In this document: positions 50,201 to 58,049 of the stretch, piece by piece | How the letters are laid out: every line of letters starts with the position of its first letter | Position numbering within the stretch: the stretch's first letter is position 1 | Source of the DNA: Vibrio injensis | GTDB taxonomy: Bacteria; Pseudomonadota; Gammaproteobacteria; Enterobacterales; Vibrionaceae | Assembly (NCBI RefSeq): GCF_001895205.1 | Contig: NZ_BDJF01000025.1 | Location: forward strand, 1 to 64,000 | Reading direction: 5' to 3' | Length of the DNA stretch: 64,000 bases | Translations under genes and position numbers: made by a program | The notes under the pieces: model-generated | Databases searched by the model: none | The model's input: only the letters and a program-made list of their open reading frames with translations | What the model was told of the DNA's origin: nothing

Positions 50201-50975
50201 TCTTTAAGTTAACTTGAGACTGAAATGCTTGTGCTTGTACCACCAGTTGATTAACGGCAATCGGATCGGCTTGCTGGAGGAGAAAATCGTGTAACTCAAA
50301 GCGACTCAACTCAACTCGCAGTGGAATAATAACCTCAGGTAAGCTTATCGGCAGCGCATCGGATGAAGAAGCGCTCGTCGCAGCCGACGGCTCCGCCTGT
50401 TCCTCAGCCAACGCAATGCGTACACCTCGCCATAACGTGCGATCGATCGTTAATCGATCGCCTTGTAGTGCGCCACTGGTCGTAAAGTGCTGCCAGTTAA
50501 TCTGATTGCCAAGCAGATTAAGCTGAATATTATTCAAGGTTAATCGGCCCAATTTGATCGGCACTGGTGTAGAAATCGTGGTCACTGGCGCTGATGCCGT
50601 CTCTGCCGATTGATTCGTTGAATCGGCAATAGATTCCAAATTAAACTGCAATCCCGAGACAATCACCTCATTAATACAGATCATCGGTTCGAGTAAGCAG
50701 TTCGCATTCACCGCGAGCGTTAGTTGTTCAAGCTGTAAATCAACGGAAGTCGATGGATCTTGATATTCAACACCATACAGTGAGAAACGGGGGAAAATAG
50801 CTCCTTGGGTCGATTGAACCGAGAAATCGGCTAACGCTTTCTGAGCGCCCCACACCAAGACATTTAAGCCACTGTTGGTAAAAAACAACCCAGCAAATAA
50901 CAGCAACAGAAGTGTGACGATGCCTGCCAAGCTTGCGGATAACCAACCGGTCCATTTCATCGCTCGCTTAATCAT
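47217..50975 (-). CDS. tamB: Translocation and assembly module inner-membrane protein TamB
   Basis: A 1252-aa AsmA-like bridge protein. It has one N-terminal membrane helix (about residues 13-33), a very long run of beta-strand repeats forming a hydrophobic groove, and the C-terminal DUF490 domain (about 900-1252; QGQYRSFGQDLQIQEGKILMNGPVDQP). It ends LLYRFEFN, the usual terminal strand. TamB with TamA helps outer-membrane protein insertion and, with YhdP and YdbH, phospholipid transport. It overlaps tamA by 4 nt. Confidence 0.95.
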   Translation of the reverse strand: MIKRAMKWTGWLSASLAGIVTLLLLLFAGLFFTNSGLNVLVWGAQKALADFSVQSTQGAIFPRFSLYGVEYQDPSTSVDLQLEQLTLAVNANCLLEPMICINEVIVSGLQFNLESIADSTNQSAETASAPVTTISTPVPIKLGRLTLNNIQLNLLGNQINWQHFTTSGALQGDRLTIDRTLWRGVRIALAEEQAEPSAATSASSSDALPISLPEVIIPLRVELSRFELHDFLLQQADPIAVNQLVVQAQAFQSQVNLKNLVLDMPELDASLTGRATLRGDYPLNFTLQSLLKLPEAKGQTLQLKASGSVADLALEAQLAGLAQAQLQAKLKPLQPELPFDITVQQLKAQWPLVGEGDYFVQAPLLNAQGILDDYQLAIDTTFSGLDIPEMTLSVQGQGSSTQIALRSLLLKTLNGEIEGELQAHWQPSIDWQAKLNVRQINPGLQWPEASGTISGQLVTSGKLTEQGGFEIALPLLAIHGDLRGYPLDIKGQLNAADPRGKGEYRVSTSGLTFAHGPNLLTAKGQLDQQWQMDVALSLKDLAKTVPDLSGQVAGHVTLRGQLTEPDIQLDLRADQLAWLNEATIRELSLVGQLTPLPLPQADLHLSMTDVRYQEQSIESLLLSLNGQQEQHHLTLEVKSPLVSSQLAISGRLTESTNWRWDGQLERMNIESIQGPWQLSHATDINVDLDQARAMIAPHCWLQADASLCLEESASVGDSGAVQLAINHFQFSQIQGLLPPETQIKGELNGQLSAQWSAQAAPQVKLSVTLPAGEVQQHLSQPIILGWDAMQLNAELANNSLQADWSLQVTNNGQFSGHVQIPDVTAEEKQWQAGLKLTPFHLDFLQPFVGEFSQADATITADLSLQGAMLHPQVLGNIELTGLQLKGDISPVDMDSGQVTIDFSGYQAALHAQIGTPEGLLNVTGDADWHNMAEWRVNSRVFADSLLVDMPPIVKMKVIPDLTLTMQPDVAQVSGSIHLPWGRITVEELPPSAIEVSKDQVILSKDLQPLSEQSRLPLRIETDVEIVIGDDVRLSAFGLEGGLRGRLNVTQRDRGPLVIGEVNILQGQYRSFGQDLQIQEGKILMNGPVDQPFVSIKAIRNPNNTQDGVIAGIQVTGPADEPMITIFSEPAMPQANALSYLLRGQDIDGEAGGNAMTMTLIGLSLAQSGKVVGRIGEEFGVQDLQLDTAGSGDDAQITVSGYILPGLQVKYGVGIFNSVGQFTIRYRLMRDLYLEAVSGVDSAIDLLYRFEFN

Positions 50976-52690
50976 AATTCAGGCCCTAACGTAAAGTGCA
51001 GTTTAAATCGGTCGCCGGGTTCAGAATCTAATCCCCATGCAAAATCAAGTCGCAGCGGGCCCACTGGTGATACCCAACGCAAACCAAATCCAGTCCCCGT
51101 TTTCCAATCAGGGGTGTCATTAAAAGCATCACCATAATCGACAAATAGCGCAGCCCACCAGTTACCACCTAGCCGATATTGATATTCCAACGAGCTGGTG
51201 GCCATGTATTTCGCCCCGGTTAACGAGCCACTGGCATCCCGCGGTGAAATAGATTGATAGCCATAGCCACGTAAGTTGTTGTCTCCACCAGCAAAAAAAC
51301 GCAGTGAGGGAGAAAGTTTATCAAATTCTTCGGCGAAGTTGGCACTGCCGTCAATTCTAAAGAGGCCACGATGATTATCGCCTAAACTACGAATCCAAGA
51401 GCTACCAGCTTGCACTCGCGTAACTCGCGTTTCCGAAATCACTGAAGGATCGGCGTATTCTAAGGTGATGGTTTGCTTATCCCCCCAGGTTAATAACGAG
51501 CGATTCAACCGCGTACGGGTACGCGTATAAGTGATGCCTGGCATTAAAAATTGCGCCCCGTCATCTTGTAAGCCCTGCTCATAGCTTTCTATCAGATAAC
51601 GTAAAAATACTGTCCTATGCCAGCCACTATCAAGTAACCAATGACGCTCTAAAGCAAGATTAGATTCTAAACTCTCGGTATCTCGATTATCGACATGCTT
51701 CATCCCATATTGGATACGATAATACTGCCGAAGCACATCTTCGAGAGGAATTTTATACCCTGCGGTAATACTCTGTTCAGGACCGGATATCGATAGACTA
51801 CTATCAAAACTATGGCCATATTCATTTAACCACGGCTTCTTCCATTTTAATGATCCTCTTACGCCAACATCGGTTGAATAACCAATACCCGTTTCTAGTT
51901 GATTACGCGCTTTGGGCGCTAAAGCAACCACCATAGGTAACTCACGCTGATCGGGATTTAACTGCTCTAAATCAGGTTTAACAAACACCGATGAAAACCA
52001 ATCCGTATTGGCTAAGTTAAGATTAAATTGACCAACTTGTGAGACTAAATAAGGATCACCTTGTTTAAACGGTTGCAGTGAGCGCACACGAACCTCTTCA
52101 ATTTGGCTCCCAGAGATCGACGTAGCGCCAAAATGATAGCGAATGCCACTATCAAAATGTAAACGAACAAACGCTTGATGCAGATCGGGAATCACTTCCA
52201 ATCGGCTTAACTGAAAATCGCCATCGAAATACCCCTTTTGGAGCGCTAAATTACGCAAAGAGGATTTAAGGCTGTCGTATTGGCTGTGATTGAGTGTCTC
52301 ACCCACCTTTAGGCCGCTACGTTCAATCACTCGAGCAAAATCTGCATCTTGCTGCGCTTCTCCCTCAATCACAATCTCAACCAACGCTAAACGCACCACT
52401 TCTCCGGGAGAAACATGCACCGTCATCGCTTTATCCGGTTCCGTGACTTCAAAAACAAACGTCGGTTGATAATAACCCAGTGCATTTAATGCAGCGGTTA
52501 TCCTTTGTTCTAGGCGTGACTGAAATCGTAACTGGGTCGAGTAATCGCTGGTCGATATTGAAGACAGATAAGCATCGACGTTATCTTTTAAGTCGCCGCT
52601 TAATCCTCGAATGGTTAAATCGACTTTCGCCAGCACGGTGCAGGAAAAGAATAACGTCGCGAATAGTACATAGAATGGGAGTGATCTCAT
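50972..52690 (-). CDS. tamA: Outer-membrane translocation and assembly module protein TamA
   Basis: An Omp85-family outer-membrane protein of 572 aa. It has a signal peptide (about residues 1-21, ending TVLA), three POTRA domains (about 25-265; GYYQPTFVFEV, LRNLALQKGYFDGDF, and the third near 185-265), and a 16-strand barrel. The barrel carries the Omp85 motifs LRFFAGGDNNLRGYGYQSI and GPLRLDFAW, and ends FTLGPEL. It is first gene of tamA-tamB-ytfP. Confidence 0.95.
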   Translation of the reverse strand: MRSLPFYVLFATLFFSCTVLAKVDLTIRGLSGDLKDNVDAYLSSISTSDYSTQLRFQSRLEQRITAALNALGYYQPTFVFEVTEPDKAMTVHVSPGEVVRLALVEIVIEGEAQQDADFARVIERSGLKVGETLNHSQYDSLKSSLRNLALQKGYFDGDFQLSRLEVIPDLHQAFVRLHFDSGIRYHFGATSISGSQIEEVRVRSLQPFKQGDPYLVSQVGQFNLNLANTDWFSSVFVKPDLEQLNPDQRELPMVVALAPKARNQLETGIGYSTDVGVRGSLKWKKPWLNEYGHSFDSSLSISGPEQSITAGYKIPLEDVLRQYYRIQYGMKHVDNRDTESLESNLALERHWLLDSGWHRTVFLRYLIESYEQGLQDDGAQFLMPGITYTRTRTRLNRSLLTWGDKQTITLEYADPSVISETRVTRVQAGSSWIRSLGDNHRGLFRIDGSANFAEEFDKLSPSLRFFAGGDNNLRGYGYQSISPRDASGSLTGAKYMATSSLEYQYRLGGNWWAALFVDYGDAFNDTPDWKTGTGFGLRWVSPVGPLRLDFAWGLDSEPGDRFKLHFTLGPEL

Positions 52691-52986
52691 GTTAAATAGT
52701 GGTTAAGCGCCTTACCGCAATGCAGGTTAATAGACTTTAAATCATACCGACTATAGGATAAGAAGTCTGTAGGATAATTGCTCACACACCAATAGATTAC
52801 ACGCAGATATCGCGGTCAATCTATCTCGGTAAGCGAGACGAACAACGAACGTTATCCGATCATCAATGCCAATAGCTCAGAGAAATACTCTGGATCAATC
52901 GCATCCGATGTGGAATAAAAAATCGTATCAATGAGACACAGAATTTCACTCAACGTTCCATTGACTATTACTAATAAGGAATGGCT
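52691..52986. other. 296-bp divergent region between tamA and msrA
   Basis: No gene or clear operator is seen. Minus-strand TATGAT near 52743 is a possible tamA -10; nothing convincing is seen for msrA. Confidence 0.3.
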
Positions 52987-53610
52987 ATGCTCAACAAATC
53001 TTCACTTATATCAGCGGATCAGGCTTTACCTGGCCGCGTGACTCCGATCGAGTTTGAAGACAAACATTTTATTTATCATATTCCGCTAAGCATCAAGCCG
53101 AGCCTAGGACAAGAGCAATTACTGATTGGAATGGGCTGTTTTTGGGGAGCTGAGCGTTTATTTTGGCGTTTAGAAGGTGTTATTGTGACTTCTGTCGGCT
53201 ACGCTGGTGGTTTTACTCCAAACCCAACCTATCAAGAAGTTTGTACTGGTCAAACTGGTCATGCAGAAGTCGTTCGAGTGATCTACGATCCTAAGGTGTT
53301 ACCTTTGAGATCATTGTTGCAAGCCTTCTGGGAAAATCACGACCCAACCCAAGGTATGCGCCAAGGTAATGATTTAGGAACTCAATATCGTTCGGTGATC
53401 TATACTTACACCGATGAACAACAAACAGTAGCCGAACAAAGTCGCGCAGAATATCAAGCTTTGCTAAGCGAACACAATAAAGCGGAAATCACCACCGAGA
53501 TTACTCCTGCTGGCGACTATTATTTTGCAGAAAGTTCCCACCAGCAATATCTGGCTAAAAATCCACAAGGATATTGTGGCCTTGGTGGTACAGGAGTGTG
53601 CTTCTTGTAA
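52987..53610 (+). CDS. msrA: Peptide-methionine (S)-S-oxide reductase MsrA
   Basis: Repairs oxidised methionine (S epimer), with thioredoxin as reductant. From ATG 52987 it is 207 aa. The catalytic motif is GCFWG with Cys 51; resolving cysteines are in [13 protein letters not shown] at the C-terminus. [35 protein letters not shown] and HQQYLAKNP are family blocks. The ATG at 52981 is excluded because AAGGA touches it. It is divergent from tamA, as in many gammaproteobacteria. Confidence 0.95.
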   Translation: MLNKSSLISADQALPGRVTPIEFEDKHFIYHIPLSIKPSLGQEQLLIGMGCFWGAERLFWRLEGVIVTSVGYAGGFTPNPTYQEVCTGQTGHAEVVRVIYDPKVLPLRSLLQAFWENHDPTQGMRQGNDLGTQYRSVIYTYTDEQQTVAEQSRAEYQALLSEHNKAEITTEITPAGDYYFAESSHQQYLAKNPQGYCGLGGTGVCFL

Positions 53611-53636
53611 GTAATAATCCAACTGACTAATTTAAC

Positions 53637-53670
53637 GCTCGCTTTAGCACGATAAGCGAAGCGAGCTTAT
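53637..53670 (+). terminator. Possible terminator after msrA
   Basis: Arms GCTCGCTT (53637-53644) and AAGCGAGC (53659-53666), with alternative inner pairing, then TTATCATT. It lies 26 bp after the msrA stop. Confidence 0.45.
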
Positions 53671-53705
53671 CATTGGCTCATTGAATGATGAAAGAGCATT
53701 CTCTT

Positions 53706-54383
53706 ATGATCAATTATTTAAAAACGAGCATCATTTTTACTCTTTGTTGTAGCTTGCCAGTTTGTGCTATTGAGCTCAATCTGGGCCTACAATTAACGAC
53801 CAACAATATTGATGTGCGCGACGAGTCCGATCAGAACATTGCACAAATGAGTAATAAGCTTGCTCTTTCTCCAACAGTCTCTCTTTTATCTAAAGGCTAC
53901 TATTTATCAGAGCAAAGTTCGTTGGGCGTACAATTTCAACTGGATGGTAACCTAGTCAAAGTTAACCGACAAACGCTCCATCAAAACGATCAATTAACCA
54001 ATCTTGATACCAAGATATCAGGCTATGCACTGTATGCAATGCCATTATTTTTTTACCATTTTAATCGCCACCAACCAGAAAAATGGCAAGTAAAAACGGG
54101 GATCGGTGTCGGGCTGGGTTATCTTAATCTGAGCGGTAACTATCAAATCACTCAACCTTTACATCCTGAATTTGGCGAGACAAAAAATATCAAGTTTAGT
54201 GAGTTTGGTCAGGCGATAGGGGTTTATTTAGAGATCAAAAAAGGCAAACATGCGTTCTTGCTCTATAATTTTAGTCCATACGTTAATAACAGCAATTACC
54301 AATTTCAAGAACACAATGCGGTTCTTGCATATCGGTACACCATCAACTTAAACCACTTATTTACTAAAATGGACTTACCATGA
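53706..54383 (+). CDS. Secreted envelope protein, probable outer-membrane beta-barrel, family not recognised
   Basis: A 225-aa protein with a Sec signal peptide (MINYLKTSIIFTLCCSLPVCA, cleaved near residue 21). The mature part shows alternating strands separated by short turns (IELNLGLQL, SLGVQFQLDGNLV, WQVKTGIGVGLGYLNLSGNYQI, IGVYLEIKKGKHAFLLYNF, NAVLAYRYTINLNHLF), as in small 8-stranded barrels. It does not end in a canonical C-terminal aromatic. The start is ATG 53706, with AAAGAG 9 nt upstream; two earlier ATG codons (53685, 53688) would place charged residues before the signal peptide. It overlaps ytfJ by 4 nt (ATGA), so the two are translated together. Confidence 0.7.
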   Translation: MINYLKTSIIFTLCCSLPVCAIELNLGLQLTTNNIDVRDESDQNIAQMSNKLALSPTVSLLSKGYYLSEQSSLGVQFQLDGNLVKVNRQTLHQNDQLTNLDTKISGYALYAMPLFFYHFNRHQPEKWQVKTGIGVGLGYLNLSGNYQITQPLHPEFGETKNIKFSEFGQAIGVYLEIKKGKHAFLLYNFSPYVNNSNYQFQEHNAVLAYRYTINLNHLFTKMDLP

Positions 54384-54937
54384 TAAAAAAAATACTGCTT
54401 ACCCTACTAATCGCCACTCACAGTTTCATCGCATCAGCCCACAACATAGTAGTGGGTCAACCACTGCCAGCCGTCGACGTTGCAAAATATGGCGAAGTGG
54501 TACTCGAAGGTAAAGACACTCAGTTTGTACCATGGAGTAGTCTTCAATTACCCGGCAAGGTTCGTGTCATTCAAGCTCTAGCCGGACGAAGTGCCGCCAA
54601 AGAGATGAATGCACCACTGATGACCGCACTGACAGCGGCGGCCTTTCCGAGCGAAGATTATCAAACGACGACGATCATTAACCAAAATGATGCTGTCTGG
54701 GGAACTGGCTCGTTTGTAAAATCATCAGCTCAAAGCAGCAAAACCGATTTTCCTTGGTCGTCGATTGTCCTTGACCAAGCAGGTATCGTGGCACAAAGTT
54801 GGCAGTTACAAAACCGCTCATCAGCGATCATCGTGCTCGATAAACAGGGGATCGTACAATTTGTCCAAGAAGGCGCTTTAAATAACGATGCTATTCAAAA
54901 CGTATTATCACTCATTCAACAACAACTAGAAAAATAA
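54380..54937 (+). CDS. ytfJ: YtfJ family periplasmic protein
   Basis: A 185-aa protein with a signal peptide (MIKKILLTLLIATHSFIASA). The mature part has a thioredoxin-like fold suggested by GKVRVIQALAGRSAAKEMNAP and SSAIIVLDKQGIVQFVQEGAL. It lacks a CXXC active site, as is usual for YtfJ, so a redox role is not indicated. It is co-translated with the upstream barrel-like gene. The Zur-box palindrome starts 17 bp after its stop. Confidence 0.88.
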   Translation: MIKKILLTLLIATHSFIASAHNIVVGQPLPAVDVAKYGEVVLEGKDTQFVPWSSLQLPGKVRVIQALAGRSAAKEMNAPLMTALTAAAFPSEDYQTTTIINQNDAVWGTGSFVKSSAQSSKTDFPWSSIVLDQAGIVAQSWQLQNRSSAIIVLDKQGIVQFVQEGALNNDAIQNVLSLIQQQLEK

Positions 54938-54946
54938 CCTTAAGAC

Positions 54947-54974
54947 TTGCCAGACAAGAAGATTGTTATACTAT
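54947..54974 (+). promoter_or_regulatory. Promoter of the zinc-uptake operon
   Basis: TTGCCA (54947-54952), 16-bp spacer, TACTAT (54969-54974). The -10 region lies at the centre of the Zur palindrome, so Zur binding would block polymerase. Confidence 0.5.
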
Positions 54975-54988
54975 AACAATCTTCTTGT
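54954..54988. promoter_or_regulatory. Zur box within a 35-bp perfect palindrome
   Basis: Two 17-bp arms are perfectly complementary around a single central C (54971). The core GTTATACTATAAC matches the gammaproteobacterial Zur operator (GTTATANTATAAC). It starts 17 bp after the ytfJ stop and ends 15 bp before the DUF2607 gene. When transcribed it also makes a hairpin that may end ytfJ transcripts. Confidence 0.85.
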
Positions 54989-55003
54989 TGTATTGGGTAT
55001 AAG

Positions 55004-55297
55004 ATGATGGTCAAACCGCAGCCTTTACGTCTATCGATCAACACAGTCAGTATACTGGCCGTATTGTTGGTGCTGTGGCTCAATATCGCCGTGATAAATC
55101 ATCAATTAGACATTCATCCAACTCAACATACTGATCATCATTGTCAGCTGTTTTCTGTTGTGAAACATGGTCTTGAGTATACCACTCTGATCATCCCTAT
55201 CTGGCCAGCACAGGGTTTTATGCCTGTCATCGTTAGCCCATTTTGTTTGATACTCGACTACATTACTTATGTAGCACGCTCACCACCGAAGCGTTGA
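55004..55297 (+). CDS. DUF2607 family membrane protein of the zinc operon
   Basis: A 97-aa protein with one hydrophobic segment (about residues 13-31) and a short His-containing stretch, HPTQHTDHHCQLF (six possible metal ligands, counting Cys). A second hydrophobic stretch is near 60-85. This fits the DUF2607 family seen in Vibrio next to zrgA. The function is unknown. The His/Cys cluster and the Zur box directly upstream suggest zinc handling. The start is ATG 55004 or 55007. Confidence 0.78.
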   Translation: MMVKPQPLRLSINTVSILAVLLVLWLNIAVINHQLDIHPTQHTDHHCQLFSVVKHGLEYTTLIIPIWPAQGFMPVIVSPFCLILDYITYVARSPPKR

Positions 55298-55356
55298 AAA
55301 GTTCGATATCTTCATTAACCCTATATTTACTCTCTCTAGATTATGGAATCAACATT

Positions 55357-55983
55357 ATGCTAACTAAACCTTTGCTTGCCTTAAGTATTTCTGCCGTATT
55401 ATCGACCGCTGCGTTTGCTCATCAAGAGTTTCGTCAACACGATGCTCATGTTCATGGGCAAGTAGAACTTAACGTCGCTCAAGATGGTACGGATTTGCTG
55501 ATTGAAATTACCGCTCCAGGCGCAGATGTGGTGGGTTTTGAGCACGCGCCACAAAACGAAAGCCAAGTTCAGGCACTGAATCGAGCATTAGATATCTTAG
55601 GACAAGCAGAATCATTGTTTACCTTAAGCTCGGCAGCGAAATGCCAATTGGAAGAAACTCATGTTAGCCACACCTTAAGCGGTGGTAAAGATAACCACGA
55701 CCACAGCGATCATGCTCATCATGATCACGGGCACAATCATAAACACGATCATAAACATGACCATGACCATGACCATCACGATCATAAGCATCATGATCAT
55801 CAACACGGTGAATTTACTGCGCAGTATCACTATCAATGTGAAAATGTTGGCGCCCTCACTCAAATCAACACGGAATGGTTCGCCTTGTTCCCAAGCACGG
55901 AAAAAATGCTGGTCAATTTACTCACCGAGCGTACACAAACTGCCGTTGAGCTGACCAAGCAACAAACTCGTCTGTCACTGTAA
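55357..55983 (+). CDS. zrgA: Zinc uptake protein ZrgA, histidine-rich periplasmic
   Basis: A 208-aa protein with a signal peptide (MLTKPLLALSISAVLSTAAFA). Mature landmarks are HVHGQVELNVAQDG and VGFEHAP. A His/Asp tract at 114-150 holds 20 histidines, followed by a second conserved domain (YHYQCENVGALTQI, WFALFPSTEKM). It belongs to the ZrgA (former DUF2796) family. In V. cholerae the zrgABCDE operon is reported to act in zinc uptake beside ZnuABC. From memory, the His tract fits capture of Zn2+ in the periplasm. ATG 55357 has TGGAATC upstream; the frame is open upstream to 55243 without a signal peptide. Confidence 0.88.
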   Translation: MLTKPLLALSISAVLSTAAFAHQEFRQHDAHVHGQVELNVAQDGTDLLIEITAPGADVVGFEHAPQNESQVQALNRALDILGQAESLFTLSSAAKCQLEETHVSHTLSGGKDNHDHSDHAHHDHGHNHKHDHKHDHDHDHHDHKHHDHQHGEFTAQYHYQCENVGALTQINTEWFALFPSTEKMLVNLLTERTQTAVELTKQQTRLSL

Positions 55984-56014
55984 ATGCATCATCTGATGTA
56001 AGCGTTCACGCCCC

Positions 56015-56043
56015 AATCGGGTAAGCATGGCTTACCCGATTTT
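56015..56043 (+). terminator. Intra-operon hairpin between zrgA and the ABC ATPase gene
   Basis: Perfect 12-bp arms AATCGGGTAAGC (56015-56026) and GCTTACCCGATT (56030-56041), loop ATG, then TTCC. It lies in the 80-bp gap inside the operon. It is probably a partial terminator or 3'-end stabiliser that lets ZrgA be made in excess of the transporter. Confidence 0.65.
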
Positions 56044-56063
56044 CCATCAAATAAGGATAAGTG

Positions 56064-56780
56064 ATGAACAGCCAACCGCTGCCAAGCGCCACTCCGGTAA
56101 TTGACCTTAGCGATGTACAATTTCAGTGGCCAAATAATCCTCAACCAACCCTCCATATTGATGCTTTGAGTGTGCTTGCCAAGCAACATCTTTTTGTAAA
56201 GGGGCCAAGTGGTTGTGGTAAATCCACCTTACTAAGCTTACTGACCGGAATTAATACCGCCACTCAAGGCCATGTCCACTTGCTCGGTCATGATTTAGCT
56301 AAACTCAAATCTCGCCAACGAGATAAATTTCGCGCTGACAATATTGGTTATATTTTCCAACAATTTAACTTATTACCTTACTTGTCAGTGATTGATAACG
56401 TCATCCTACCCTGTCAATTTTCAGCTCATCGCCGCGCTAACGTCTCGGGAGATATCCGCGATCGAGCCAAACAGTTACTCGCTCAACTGAAGCTCAGTGA
56501 CACACTGCTTAATAAGCCGGTGACGGAATTAAGTATCGGTCAACAACAACGCGTCGCCGCAGCAAGAGCATTGATTGGCGATCCACCACTGCTGATTGCT
56601 GATGAGCCAACTTCCGCACTCGATTACGATAACCGCAGTGCCTTTATCGAACTGTTATTAGATGAAGCCAATCGTGTCGGCTCAACATTAGTGTTTGTCA
56701 GCCATGATCCAACTTTAGAGAAACTTTTTGAACGAAGTGTGTACTTACCTACTATTAATCAAGCACGAGGTGTGGCATGA
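56064..56780 (+). CDS. ABC transporter ATPase of the zinc operon (MacB/LolD type)
   Basis: A 238-aa ATPase. Walker A is GPSGCGKST at 47-55, the Q-loop lies in NIGYIFQQFNLLPYLSV, the signature is LSIGQQQRVAAARAL (SIGQQ in place of SGGQ), Walker B is LLIADEPTSALD, and a switch His lies in FVSHDPTLEKL. This subfamily (LolD, MacB, FtsE) works with FtsX-fold permeases, not with classical metal importers. It overlaps the permease gene by 4 nt. ATG 56064 has AAGGATAAGTG upstream. It is one of the zrg genes; I do not assign the letter. Confidence 0.9.
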   Translation: MNSQPLPSATPVIDLSDVQFQWPNNPQPTLHIDALSVLAKQHLFVKGPSGCGKSTLLSLLTGINTATQGHVHLLGHDLAKLKSRQRDKFRADNIGYIFQQFNLLPYLSVIDNVILPCQFSAHRRANVSGDIRDRAKQLLAQLKLSDTLLNKPVTELSIGQQQRVAAARALIGDPPLLIADEPTSALDYDNRSAFIELLLDEANRVGSTLVFVSHDPTLEKLFERSVYLPTINQARGVA

Positions 56781-58036
56781 GCGTAGTCACCAAGTTAGCG
56801 TGGAAAAGCTTACTGAATCGTAAAACTACCGCTTTATTAACCATTCTTACTGTGGCGATTTCCGTCATTCTATTAATGGGGGTTGAGCGCATACGCACTC
56901 AAGCGAAGAGCAGCTTTGCCAATACTATTTCAGGCACCGATCTGATTGTCGGAGGCCGTTCTGGACAAGTGAACCTTCTGCTTTATTCCGTGTTTCGTAT
57001 TGGTAATGCGACCAATAATATTGATTGGAAAAGCTATCAAGAATTTAGCCAGCATCGCGCCGTAAAGTGGGCAATTCCTATTTCGCTAGGTGATTCGCAC
57101 CGTGGTTTTCGTGTTATGGGCACTAATCATAATTACTTTGAACATTTTCGTTATGGTAGTAAGCAACCACTTACTTTTGCTCAAGGTAGAGAGTTTTCTG
57201 GCTTATTTGAGACCGTACTCGGTGCCGACGTCGCCAAACAACTCGGTTATCACTTAGGCAGTGAGATCATTATCGCTCATGGCATTAGCGATGTCGGCTT
57301 CAGTCGACACGATAATCTGCCTTTTACTGTCGTCGGCATTTTAGCGCCAACCGGCACGCCGGTAGATAAAACCGTCCACGTTTCACTGGAAGCGATTGAA
57401 GCAATCCATGTTGGCTGGGAGTCTGGGGCAAATTTAGGTAATACCCCAAGCAAAGAAGAGTTAAAGCAGCGTGAATTTGAACCACAGCAAATCACGGCAA
57501 TGCTACTCGGTTTACATTCAAAAATTCAAACCTTTGCACTCCAAAGACAAATTAACCAATACCGAGCGGAACCATTAAGTGCCATTCTACCCGGTGTAGC
57601 ACTGCATGAACTGTGGGGAATGATGTCCGTAGCAGAGCAAGCGTTAATGACCGTTTCGATTTTTGTCGTCATAGCTGGATTACTCGGCATGTTGAGTAGT
57701 TTACTCACTAGCCTACAAGAACGCCGTCGAGAAATGTCGATTTTGCGGGCGATGGGCGCTCAACCCAAACACGTATTTGCTTTATTGATCAGTGAAGCGA
57801 GTGTTTTAACTTTGTTAGGCATTGTCACCGGTCTCATTGGCCTATACCTTGTTCTCGCTATCGCTTCCCCTATCGTAGCGAGTCAATATGGTATTCAACT
57901 ACAACTCCAAGCCCTGACTCATTATGAGTGGCAGCTGCTTGGCTATGTGCAAGCGGCTGGCACCATGATAGGCTTTATTCCTGCGCTGCGTGCCTACCGT
58001 CAATCACTCAGTGATGGTATGACGATACGACTCTAG
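56777..58036 (+). CDS. FtsX-family ABC permease of the zinc operon
   Basis: A 419-aa protein with MacB/LolC/E topology. One N-terminal membrane helix (about residues 16-36) leads into a large periplasmic domain (about 40-285), followed by three membrane helices (about 290-320, 340-370, 385-405). MRRL-like coupling residues lie in LQERRREMSILRAMGAQPKHVF. Its role in zinc supply is inferred from operon and family. The start overlaps the ATPase gene by 4 nt. Confidence 0.9.
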   Translation: MSVVTKLAWKSLLNRKTTALLTILTVAISVILLMGVERIRTQAKSSFANTISGTDLIVGGRSGQVNLLLYSVFRIGNATNNIDWKSYQEFSQHRAVKWAIPISLGDSHRGFRVMGTNHNYFEHFRYGSKQPLTFAQGREFSGLFETVLGADVAKQLGYHLGSEIIIAHGISDVGFSRHDNLPFTVVGILAPTGTPVDKTVHVSLEAIEAIHVGWESGANLGNTPSKEELKQREFEPQQITAMLLGLHSKIQTFALQRQINQYRAEPLSAILPGVALHELWGMMSVAEQALMTVSIFVVIAGLLGMLSSLLTSLQERRREMSILRAMGAQPKHVFALLISEASVLTLLGIVTGLIGLYLVLAIASPIVASQYGIQLQLQALTHYEWQLLGYVQAAGTMIGFIPALRAYRQSLSDGMTIRL

Positions 58037-58049
58037 GAGAAACAATAAG

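Noticed and set aside
55690-55805. Tandem repeat resembling a CRISPR or satellite array
   Set aside because: It is the degenerate codon repeat that encodes the ZrgA His/Asp tract, with no spacers.
55675-55954. Open frames on both strands across the His-rich tract of zrgA
   Set aside because: They arise from the CATGAC-type codon repeat; their products are runs of Met, Ile and Val with no protein-like features.
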